This document shows positions 1 to 5,985 of a stretch of DNA of 6,276 nucleotides, in pieces (the first letter of the stretch is position 1; each line of letters starts with the position of its first letter). The stretch spans positions 1 to 6,276 of the forward strand of contig JBMTEY010000140.1 of the NCBI GenBank assembly GCA_049433545.1. Reading direction: 5' to 3'. The DNA is from Ga0077527 sp049433545 (GTDB lineage Bacteria; Pseudomonadota; Gammaproteobacteria; Burkholderiales; SG8-41). A program made the translations under genes and the position numbers. The notes beneath the pieces were generated by a model. It made no database searches. It was not told the DNA's origin and was given only the letters and a program-made list of their open reading frames with translations.

Positions 1-2
1 TG

Positions 3-1916
3 ACCGGATACACCGCAGACCAGGTTGTGCCTTCAGGCGAACTCGCGCCGGTGGTTGTCACGGCGACGCGTTTTCCAGACATCCAGCGCCAGTTTCCTAT
101 CGGAGTGAGTGTGATCGACCGCGAAGCCATTGTGAGCAGCACCGCGCGCAGCGTTCCGGAACTGCTATCGTTGCAGGCGGGAATTCAAGTGCGGGACAGT
201 ACCGGCAGCCCCGATCTGCAGATTGATATGCGCGGATTCGGGCAGACCGGGGACCTCAATACAACCGTGCTGGTCGATGGTCAGCGTTTTAATGATATCG
301 ATACCAGTCCACTGAAGTGGTCGGCGATTCCGCTGTCAGCTATCGAACGCATTGAGATTCTGCCGGGAAGCGGCGCCGTGATTTACGGAAGCGGAGCGAC
401 CGGCGGCGTGATAAACATCATCACACGACAACCGGTATCCGGCGACAGAAAAATCGAAGTCCAGGTGGGATCGGGAAGTTACGATGCAAGCGATCTGCAA
501 GTTGCGGCATCGCTGGCTGGTGACCGGCTCGGGTTGCGCATCCAAGCCTCCGACCAGCGGTCCGACAATTATCGCGAAAATAATCGTCTGACCCAGCGCA
601 ATCTGTTGGCGGATGTACGGACGCTGGGCGCCGGCCCCAAGCTGTACATGAAACTGGCTTCCGACGCGCAGGATCTGCGTAATCCTGGGCAACTTACGCT
701 GTCAGAAATGGCTGTCAATCGCCGTGGCACACAGACGCCGCGTGACTTCAGTTCTCGTGATGGTGTCCGCGCCGATCTGGGCGGTTCGGTGCGAAGCGGA
801 AATGTGGAATGGGCGGCCAATCTGGCCTATCGAACGCAGGAGACGCGCGCTTTTTTTTCCGCGTTTTCGTCGGAAGTGGTCAACGAAACCGAAAACATCG
901 CATTTTCACCGCGCTTAAAATTCGGACATCGCTTCGGCGGGCCTGAACAAACTCTGATCGCAGGTATTGATGTTGAGGAAGGCAATCTGGATCGTAATGT
1001 AACTGGCGTGTTTTTTTACGGGCGCAGTAAAGCGCGGCAGCAAAAAAGTGGGATTTATCTACAGAACAATGCAGCGCTGGGGCGTGATTGGCTGTTGACC
1101 GTCGGTGCACGCGGCCAGCATGCCGAAAACGCGGTAGACGATGTTGCCTCATTCGGCTCCCTGTTGCGCAAGACCTACTCGCTCAGTGCTTCCGAAGTCG
1201 CGTTGCGTTACCGTGTGTCTGACGGCGTTTCGCTTTACGGCAAGACCGGTCGCAGTTTCCGTTTGCCATCAGTTGAAGAGACTAACTTCACCAGTCCCGC
1301 GTTGCTCGAACCCCAGACGTCGCGTGACCGCGAAGCAGGAATCAATTACCGGACTGGTGGCACTAGCACCCGCCTTGCCGTTTACCGCATCGATCTGGAG
1401 AACGAAATCGCCTTCAATCCGCTGGTATTTGACAACATCAATCTGTCTCCAACGCGCCGTGAGGGCGTGGAGTTAGAGGCTCGTACCCGGGTGACACCTA
1501 CGCTGGATCTGTTTCTGACTCACGCGCATGTCTTGGCGCGGTTTCGCAACGGTATCTATGGCGGCACGGATCTCGCCGGTAAAACCGTACCGCTGGTGCC
1601 GCGCAATGCGCTTAACGTCGGCGTGTCGTGGCTGACAGGTTCGAAGACGCGGCTCAGTGCAACATTGCGCCATGTCGGCGAGCAGCGTCTGGTCAATGAC
1701 GAAACCAATACGCAAGCGCAGCTGATCCCGGCGTACACGGTGGTCGATTTAAGGCTGGCGCAGCAAATGGGCGGCTGGATGCTGGAAGCAGGGGTGCGCA
1801 ACCTGTTTAACCGGGAGTACTACACGCAAGGCGGGGTCAGCGACGCTGGGGTGGTTAGGGTATTTCCTGCTGCGAAGCGCAATGGCTACGTCAGCGTGCA
1901 GTACAGCTTCCGTTAG
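3..1916 (+). CDS. TonB-dependent outer-membrane receptor, 5'-truncated
   Basis: This is an outer-membrane beta-barrel receptor that would take up a scarce ligand (siderophore, cobalamin or similar) using energy from TonB-ExbB-ExbD. The frame is open to the left edge, giving 637 visible residues, so the signal peptide and start codon lie upstream. A GTG at 27 is only an internal valine just before the TonB-box-like segment APVVVTATR (residues 15-23 from the first full codon). The plug domain spans about residues 33-142, with VLVDGQR at 89-95 and the classic plug end IERIEILPGSGAVIYGSGA continuing to GGVINIITR by residue 142. The rest is the barrel, with the usual late NLFNREYYT motif and a C-terminal strand ending YSFR; an arginine after the usual final aromatic is slightly atypical. 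The substrate cannot be told from sequence, and no transporter partner is adjacent. Codon use is less GC-rich than in the downstream genes. The family call is firm; the specificity is open. Confidence 0.93.
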   Translation, partial: TGYTADQVVPSGELAPVVVTATRFPDIQRQFPIGVSVIDREAIVSSTARSVPELLSLQAGIQVRDSTGSPDLQIDMRGFGQTGDLNTTVLVDGQRFNDIDTSPLKWSAIPLSAIERIEILPGSGAVIYGSGATGGVINIITRQPVSGDRKIEVQVGSGSYDASDLQVAASLAGDRLGLRIQASDQRSDNYRENNRLTQRNLLADVRTLGAGPKLYMKLASDAQDLRNPGQLTLSEMAVNRRGTQTPRDFSSRDGVRADLGGSVRSGNVEWAANLAYRTQETRAFFSAFSSEVVNETENIAFSPRLKFGHRFGGPEQTLIAGIDVEEGNLDRNVTGVFFYGRSKARQQKSGIYLQNNAALGRDWLLTVGARGQHAENAVDDVASFGSLLRKTYSLSASEVALRYRVSDGVSLYGKTGRSFRLPSVEETNFTSPALLEPQTSRDREAGINYRTGGTSTRLAVYRIDLENEIAFNPLVFDNINLSPTRREGVELEARTRVTPTLDLFLTHAHVLARFRNGIYGGTDLAGKTVPLVPRNALNVGVSWLTGSKTRLSATLRHVGEQRLVNDETNTQAQLIPAYTVVDLRLAQQMGGWMLEAGVRNLFNREYYTQGGVSDAGVVRVFPAAKRNGYVSVQYSFR

Positions 1917-1971
1917 CCGCGTGCGTTGGGCGCGGCCTACGGCATCGACGTCAAAGGCTGCGCCGGCTTTT
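1916..1971 (+). terminator. Weak terminator-like structures after the receptor gene
   Basis: Two candidates follow the receptor stop codon. The first is a perfect 6-bp stem, GCCGCG at 1916-1921 with CGCGGC at 1931-1936 and a 9-base loop, but no T-run follows it. The second runs from AAAG at 1953-1956 to CTTT at 1967-1970, with an imperfect GC-rich interior and TTTT at 1968-1971, a layout resembling an intrinsic terminator with a poor stem. Neither is convincing alone. The change of gene function and composition makes some transcription end here plausible. Confidence 0.22.
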
Positions 1972-1986
1972 CCTTTATTATCAAAA

Positions 1987-2013
1987 GTTTGCTATCTTTC
2001 GGCCTGTGCAAAC
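1987..2013. repeat. Short inverted repeat flanking the candidate -10 element
   Basis: GTTTGC at 1987-1992 is the exact reverse complement of GCAAAC at 2008-2013. The arms are separated by 15 bases, so their centres lie 21 bases apart, about two turns of the DNA helix. The candidate -10 hexamer sits just inside the left arm, and the right arm ends directly before the ATG at 2015. The geometry would suit a dimeric regulator, but a 6-bp match over this distance can easily arise by chance. Confidence 0.25.
1990..1998 (+). promoter_or_regulatory. Candidate extended -10 promoter element for the msbA-led operon
   Basis: TGCTATCTT carries the TG dinucleotide of an extended -10 element followed by TATCTT, which matches four of six positions of TATAAT. 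It lies in the most AT-rich stretch of the gap (about 1968-2000). No good -35 box is seen at 16-18 bases upstream; TTTTCC at 1968-1973 is weak and 19 bases away. Transcription from this element would begin near 2004-2006, only about ten bases before the ATG at 2015, so the mRNA would have a very short leader with no Shine-Dalgarno sequence. Confidence 0.3.
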
Positions 2014-2014
2014 C

Positions 2015-3754
2015 ATGTCCGGTACAGCGCTGTATCTGCGCCTGGTGCGCCATGTGCGGCCGTACTGGCGCGTGTTTGCGCTCGGCCTGCTGGGCATCGT
2101 CATCGTCGCGGCCACCGAGCCGGCGTTGCCGGCGCTGCTGAAACCGCTGCTCGACGGCGTATTCGTCAACAAGGACGAGGCGGTGATCCGCTGGACACCG
2201 GTGTTCATCATCGGCCTGTTCGTGATCCGTGGATGCGCCGAATACCTGGCCCAGTTTGCGCTGAACTGGGTCGGCAACCGGCTGGTGATGGACCTGCGCG
2301 GCATCATGTTTCGCAAGCTGCTGACGTTGCCCGCGCGCTATTACGATGACCAGGCCTCCGGCAACCTGATTTCGAAGCTGACGTTCGACGTGATGCAGGT
2401 GACCACCGCGGCGACCAGCGTGCTGACGGCGATATTCAAGGATTCCCTGGTCATCATCGGGTTGCTGGGCTGGATGCTGTGGCTCAACTGGCGCCTGACT
2501 CTGCTCACGCTGGTGATGGCCCCGGTCATCGTGCTGGTGGTGCGGGCGATCAGCGTGCGCCTGCGCAGCACCAGCCGCGAAGTGCAGAACCAGATGGGCG
2601 ACATGACGCAGGTGATCCAGGAAACCATCGAAGGCCATCGCGTGGTCAAGCTTTTCGGCGGGCAGGACTATGAACAGCGGCGGTTCGACGCGCAGGCCGA
2701 CAGCGTGCGTCGCCAGTTGATGAAGCAGGTGGCCGCATCCGCAGCCAGCGTGCCCATCGTGCAGTTTGTCGCGGCTGCGGCGCTGGCCACCATCGTCTAT
2801 CTAGCCACCCGCCAATCCGGCGCCGACCAGATCACCGTCGGCGGTTTCGTGTCATTCATCACCGCGATGCTGATGCTGACCGCGCCGCTGAAGCGCATCA
2901 CTAGCGTCAATGAACCGCTGCAGCGCGGCCTTGCCGCCGCGGAAAGCGTGTTCGCGCTGGTCGACCAGGACAGTGAACCCGATGCCGGCAAGCTTGACCC
3001 CGGTCGCGCGCGCGGTGAAATCCGCTTCGAACAAGTGCGCTTCGCCTACGGTGCCGATGGCCGTCATGCGCTCGATGGCATCGATCTCACGATTGCGCCC
3101 GGCGAAACGGTAGCCTTGGTCGGCGCGTCGGGCAGCGGCAAGACTACGCTGGCCAACCTGGTGCCGCGGTTTTACCTGCCGACCGGCGGACGCATCCTGC
3201 TCGACGGTGACGATATCGCTGACCTGAAGCTCGCCGCGCTGCGCCGGAACATTGCGTTGGTCAGCCAGGACGTTGTGCTGTTCAACGACACCGTGGCAGC
3301 CAACATTGCCTACGGCGCGATGAACAAGGCGGGGCGCGTGGACATCGAATCGGCGGCGGAGGCAGCGCATGCGATGGAGTTCATCCGCCAGATGCCGGCC
3401 GGCCTTGAGACCATGGTTGGCGAGAACGGTGTCAAGCTTTCGGGCGGCCAGCGCCAGCGGCTGGCGATTGCGCGCGCCCTGCTCAAGAACGCTCCTGTGC
3501 TGATCCTCGACGAGGCCACATCGGCTCTGGATACCGAGTCGGAGCGCCACGTGCAGGCGGCTCTGGAAGTGCTGATGCGCGGGCGCACCACCCTCGTCAT
3601 TGCGCACCGCCTGTCCACCATCGAGAAGGCGCACCGCATTGTTGTGCTCGACGGTGGTCGGATCGCGGAAACCGGAACCCATGCCGATCTATTGGCTCGC
3701 GGCGGCAAGTATGCGCTGCTGTATCGCAACCAGTTCGGAGCAGAGGCGGCATGA
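2015..3754 (+). CDS. msbA: MsbA-like lipid A/lipid-linked glycan ABC exporter
   Basis: This is a half-transporter in which membrane and ATPase domains are fused; as a homodimer it would flip lipid A-core (or a related glycolipid) across the inner membrane. From ATG 2015 it has 579 residues, close to the 582 of E. coli MsbA. Six transmembrane helices lie near residues 18-38, 60-82, 136-156, 161-178, 246-266 and 275-293. The ATPase domain shows Walker A GASGSGKTT (370-378), the Q-loop glutamine (418), signature LSGGQ (475-479), Walker B VLILDE ending at catalytic Glu500, and His531 of the switch loop. By alignment from memory, the lipid A-contacting E. coli residues Arg78, Arg148 and Lys299 correspond to Arg72, Lys142 and Lys293, so the basic residues are kept. 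An in-frame GTG at 2006 is an alternative start; neither start has a clear Shine-Dalgarno sequence. The gene heads the operon, and its stop overlaps the next start as ATGA. A dedicated glycan flippase of the PglK type is the main alternative. Confidence 0.87.
   Translation: MSGTALYLRLVRHVRPYWRVFALGLLGIVIVAATEPALPALLKPLLDGVFVNKDEAVIRWTPVFIIGLFVIRGCAEYLAQFALNWVGNRLVMDLRGIMFRKLLTLPARYYDDQASGNLISKLTFDVMQVTTAATSVLTAIFKDSLVIIGLLGWMLWLNWRLTLLTLVMAPVIVLVVRAISVRLRSTSREVQNQMGDMTQVIQETIEGHRVVKLFGGQDYEQRRFDAQADSVRRQLMKQVAASAASVPIVQFVAAAALATIVYLATRQSGADQITVGGFVSFITAMLMLTAPLKRITSVNEPLQRGLAAAESVFALVDQDSEPDAGKLDPGRARGEIRFEQVRFAYGADGRHALDGIDLTIAPGETVALVGASGSGKTTLANLVPRFYLPTGGRILLDGDDIADLKLAALRRNIALVSQDVVLFNDTVAANIAYGAMNKAGRVDIESAAEAAHAMEFIRQMPAGLETMVGENGVKLSGGQRQRLAIARALLKNAPVLILDEATSALDTESERHVQAALEVLMRGRTTLVIAHRLSTIEKAHRIVVLDGGRIAETGTHADLLARGGKYALLYRNQFGAEAA
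3737..3746 (+). promoter_or_regulatory. Ribosome binding site of the glycosyltransferase gene
   Basis: The purine-rich stretch GGAGCAGAGG lies inside the end of the exporter gene and ends four bases before the ATG at 3751. Its GGAG is ten bases from the start. It supports the overlapping ATGA start and independent ribosome loading on top of any coupling. Confidence 0.55.
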
Positions 3755-4719
3755 CGGCGGCGGTCTCCCACACGCTGGTGATTCCGGTCTATCGCAACGA
3801 GGCCTACCTGCCCGAACTGCTACGCGCGATCGAAGGCATATCAGCAAAGATTGACGGCCGCATGGAGGCGGTATTCGTCATCGACGGTAGTCCAGACCGC
3901 TCCGAGGAGTGGCTGCTGCAGCACCTGACGGCATGGAGCGTGCCGTCGCAACTGGTGGCGCTGTCCCGTAACTTCGGCTCGTTCACGGCGATTCGCGTGG
4001 GGCTGGCGCAGGCGCGCGGCGAATACATCGCGGTGATGGCCGCCGATTTGCAGGAACCGCCGGGACTGGTCACGGAATTTTTCCGGGTGCTTGGCGAAGG
4101 CCGGCACGATGTGGCGGTCGGCACTCGAGCCAGCCGCGCCGATCCCCTGGTGGACAAGGCGGCTTCCGGGATGTTCTGGCGGTTTTACCGTGCGCTGGTA
4201 CAGCAGGAGATGCCGGCGGCCGGTATCGACATGTTCGCGGTCACGCGCAAGGCGCGCGATGCACTGCTGCGACTGGAGGAGTCCCACAGTTCTCTGGTTG
4301 CGCAATTACTGTGGATCGGTTTCGGCCGCGCCGAGGTGCCCTATGACCGCCTCGCCCGGTCGCAGGGCGAAAGCGGCTGGACGCTGCGCAAAAAGCTGCG
4401 CTATCTGTTCGACAGCATTTTTTCCTTCACGGACATCCCGATCACCCTGCTGACACTGATCGGCTTTGCAGGTACTTTCGCTTTTCTTGTGTTGGGTGCA
4501 GTGCTGCTGGTACTGCGCCTGGCCGGGGTCATCGAGGTGCAGGGTTATACCGCGATCATGGTGGCGATACTGTTTTCCGCTTCATTGATACTGTTCGGAC
4601 TGGGCATCGTCGGCAACTACGTCTGGCGTACCTACGAGAACACCAAGCAGCGGCCGCTGGGCATCATCCGCGCGCAGCGCGAATTCGGCGGAGGGACGAA
4701 TCCGGATGGCCGCCGCTGA
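3751..4719 (+). CDS. Family 2 glycosyltransferase, GtrB/ArnC-like, membrane-anchored
   Basis: This 322-residue protein probably transfers a sugar from a nucleotide donor to undecaprenyl phosphate on the cytoplasmic face of the inner membrane. The N-terminal GT-A fold shows VIDGSPD (43-49), SRNFG (72-76) and the metal-site region AADLQEPP (97-104). The equivalent site is DADLQDPP in many relatives, so the first Asp is Ala here and Asp99 remains. The segment GESGWTLRKKLRYLFDSIFS (206-225) matches the conserved stretch before the membrane anchor. Two transmembrane helices follow, about 229-256 and 266-292, then the family-typical YENTKQRPLGII. The start is the ATG overlapping the exporter stop by four bases, preceded by a good ribosome binding site. 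The GtrA-like gene next door supports a GtrB-like role. The donor is not readable from sequence; the dTDP-acetamido sugar made by the downstream genes is the natural guess. Confidence 0.87.
   Translation: MTAAVSHTLVIPVYRNEAYLPELLRAIEGISAKIDGRMEAVFVIDGSPDRSEEWLLQHLTAWSVPSQLVALSRNFGSFTAIRVGLAQARGEYIAVMAADLQEPPGLVTEFFRVLGEGRHDVAVGTRASRADPLVDKAASGMFWRFYRALVQQEMPAAGIDMFAVTRKARDALLRLEESHSSLVAQLLWIGFGRAEVPYDRLARSQGESGWTLRKKLRYLFDSIFSFTDIPITLLTLIGFAGTFAFLVLGAVLLVLRLAGVIEVQGYTAIMVAILFSASLILFGLGIVGNYVWRTYENTKQRPLGIIRAQREFGGGTNPDGRR
4690..4696 (+). promoter_or_regulatory. Strong Shine-Dalgarno for the GtrA-like gene
   Basis: GGAGGGA lies nine bases before the ATG at 4706, within the last codons of the glycosyltransferase gene. 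It is the clearest ribosome binding site in the window and fixes the start of the GtrA-like gene at 4706, which gives a 14-base overlap. Confidence 0.7.
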
Positions 4720-5107
4720 ATCCGGTGCGGCTGCAGCACCGTCGCGTGAATCCAGGCGCCTGCTGCGTTTCGTCGTGGCCGGCGCGGTCAATACCGGCCT
4801 GTCCGTGCTTGTCTATCAGGCCGCGCTGTTTGTGATGCCGCATGTGCCGGCCTACGTGCTGTCCTATGCGGCAGGCATCGTCATCGCCTACCTGCTGTAT
4901 TCACGCCAGGTGTTCGACGCGCCGATGACAGCCACGCGCTTTGCCGCGTTTGCATTGTTTTACAGCGCGAGTCTCGCACTCGGCGCAGCGCTCAATGCAC
5001 TGCTGATCGAGCAGATGGGCGTGGCGGAACGGCTGGCGATATTCGCGACCATCGCCGTGATGCTGCCGGTCAATTACCTCGGTTCGCGCCGTTGCCTGCG
5101 GGCCTGA
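4706..5107 (+). CDS. GtrA-like four-helix membrane protein (putative lipid-linked sugar flippase)
   Basis: This 133-residue protein has the GtrA-family layout. A short charged N-terminus (1-19) is followed by four transmembrane helices near residues 21-43, 48-66, 78-101 and 107-126, with a basic C-terminal tail. Family marks visible are RFVVAGAVNTGLS at the first helix, YSRQVF after the second and PVNYLGSRR at the end. GtrA proteins are proposed to move undecaprenyl-phosphate-linked sugars to the periplasmic face, working with a GtrB-type transferase; direct biochemical proof is limited. The gene overlaps the GtrB-like gene by 14 bases, the usual partnership. The alanine-rich first 12 residues look like an unstructured extension. 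No GtrC-like periplasmic transferase is in the window. Confidence 0.85.
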   Translation: MAAAESGAAAAPSRESRRLLRFVVAGAVNTGLSVLVYQAALFVMPHVPAYVLSYAAGIVIAYLLYSRQVFDAPMTATRFAAFALFYSASLALGAALNALLIEQMGVAERLAIFATIAVMLPVNYLGSRRCLRA

Positions 5108-5112
5108 TTCCG

Positions 5113-5511
5113 ATGGCACTGAAAAAAATCATCCAGTTCAAAGAGCTCGGCGATGACCAGGGCTGGCTCGTCGCGCTGGAGGCGGAGCGCAACGTCCCGT
5201 TCCCGTTGCGCCGCGTCTATTACATCTACGGCACCCGTCCCGGCGTGCATCGCGGACGTCACGCCCACCACAAGCTGCGCCAGGTGCTGGTCTGCCTCAA
5301 CGGCGCCTGCACCATCCTGCTCGATGACGGCCGCGAGCGCGAGGAGGTGCGACTGACCGGCAACACCGAAGGGTTGCTGCTGGAGCCGATGGTCTGGCAC
5401 GAGATGTACGATTTTTCGCCGGGCTGCGTGCTGATCGTCCTCGCCGACGGCTGGTACGACGAGTCCGATTACATCCGCGATTACGCGGCGTTCAAGGCGC
5501 TGTGCCGGTGA
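5113..5511 (+). CDS. dTDP-4-keto-6-deoxyglucose 3,4-ketoisomerase, FdtA/QdtA family
   Basis: This small single-domain cupin (132 residues) would isomerise dTDP-4-keto-6-deoxy-D-glucose to a 3-keto sugar, the first committed step towards dTDP-Fuc3NAc or dTDP-Qui3NAc. Family hallmarks are YYIYGTRPGVHRGRHAHHKL (37-56, containing the RGxHAH motif with His50 and His52), LDDGRE (70-75), the EPMVWHEMYDFS segment (91-102) with Trp95, and the ending WYDESDYIRDYAAF (114-127). ATG 5113 is chosen because family members begin at about this point; an upstream TTG at 5092 would add seven residues and overlap the GtrA-like gene. No clear Shine-Dalgarno is seen, and the start is five bases past the previous stop, which suits reinitiation. 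FdtA (galacto product) and QdtA (gluco product) cannot be separated by eye. Confidence 0.88.
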   Translation: MALKKIIQFKELGDDQGWLVALEAERNVPFPLRRVYYIYGTRPGVHRGRHAHHKLRQVLVCLNGACTILLDDGREREEVRLTGNTEGLLLEPMVWHEMYDFSPGCVLIVLADGWYDESDYIRDYAAFKALCR

Positions 5512-5972
5512 AACGCATCCACCCGAGCGCAGACGTGCAGACCGCAGCGGTCGGCGAAGGCACGCAGATCTGGCAGTACGTGGTCGTGCTGCCCGGGGCA
5601 CGCATCGGCCGCGACTGCAACATCAACGCCCATTGCCTGGTCGAGAACGATGTAGTCATCGGCGACCGTGTGACGCTGAAGTCGGGCGTGTACCTGTGGG
5701 ACGGCACCACGGTCGAAGACGACGTGTTCATCGGTCCGAATGCCACCTTCACCAACGACAAGTTCCCGCGCTCGCGTCGCAGGCCAGAACAATTCCAGCG
5801 CATCGTGATCAAGCGCGGGGCCTCGATCGGCGCCAATGCCACCATCCTCGGCGGTGTGACCATCGGCGAAGACGCCATCGTCGGTGCCGGAAGCGTGGTG
5901 ACCCGCGACGTACCTCCCGGAGTGGTGGTGCGCGGCAATCCGGCACGCGAGGCGGGCAAGGCGCCCCGCTGA
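5508..5972 (+). CDS. dTDP-3-amino-3,6-dideoxyhexose N-acetyltransferase, FdtC/QdtC family
   Basis: This 154-residue protein would acetylate the 3-amino group of a dTDP-3-amino-3,6-dideoxyhexose using acetyl-CoA. It is a left-handed beta-helix made of hexapeptide repeats, seen as ARIGRDCNI, NDVVIGDRV, DDVFIGPNA, ASIGANATI, VTIGEDA and IVGAGSVV. Family-typical segments are IWQYVVVLPGA (21-31), INAHCLVENDVVIGD (39-53), VYLWDGTTVEDDVFIGP (61-77), FTNDKFPRS (81-89) and the closing VRGNPA (142-147). GTG 5508 is preferred: it overlaps the ketoisomerase stop as GTGA, lies ten bases after AAGG (5494-5497), and starts the protein at MKRIHPSADV. A GTG at 5502 adds two residues but sits too close to that site. 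Relatives such as WlbB acetylate diamino uronic sugars, but the ketoisomerase next door argues for a Fuc3N or Qui3N substrate. Confidence 0.87.
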   Translation: MKRIHPSADVQTAAVGEGTQIWQYVVVLPGARIGRDCNINAHCLVENDVVIGDRVTLKSGVYLWDGTTVEDDVFIGPNATFTNDKFPRSRRRPEQFQRIVIKRGASIGANATILGGVTIGEDAIVGAGSVVTRDVPPGVVVRGNPAREAGKAPR

Positions 5973-5979
5973 AGGAAGG
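5972..5979 (+). promoter_or_regulatory. Ribosome binding site of the aminotransferase gene
   Basis: AAGGAAGG begins on the last base of the acetyltransferase stop codon and ends six bases before the GTG at 5986. Good spacing and purine content support a GTG start there. Confidence 0.6.
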
Positions 5980-5985
5980 CACCCG

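Noticed and set aside
27..29. GTG as the start codon of the receptor gene
   Set aside because: The frame is open to the window edge, no ribosome binding site precedes it, and starting there would leave no signal peptide for an outer-membrane protein.
1882..2349. A 155-codon + strand frame bridging the receptor end and the exporter start
   Set aside because: It overlaps two clear genes in another frame, its translation is low-complexity and Arg/Ala-rich, and it has no recognisable motif.
1937..2638. Long antisense frame with a His/Gln-rich product
   Set aside because: It is the complement of GC-rich exporter codons; the His/Gln richness follows from that codon bias and there is no supporting start signal.
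2852..3682. 276-codon antisense frame across the exporter ATPase domain
   Set aside because: The sense strand encodes all conserved ABC motifs here; the antisense product resembles nothing and is explained by high GC content.
5092..5094. TTG start for the ketoisomerase
   Set aside because: It would add seven residues not typical of the family and has no ribosome binding site; ATG 5113 matches the family N-terminus.
5502..5504. GTG start two codons upstream for the acetyltransferase
   Set aside because: Only four bases separate it from the AAGG site; GTG 5508 has better spacing and the GTGA overlap seen in coupled genes.
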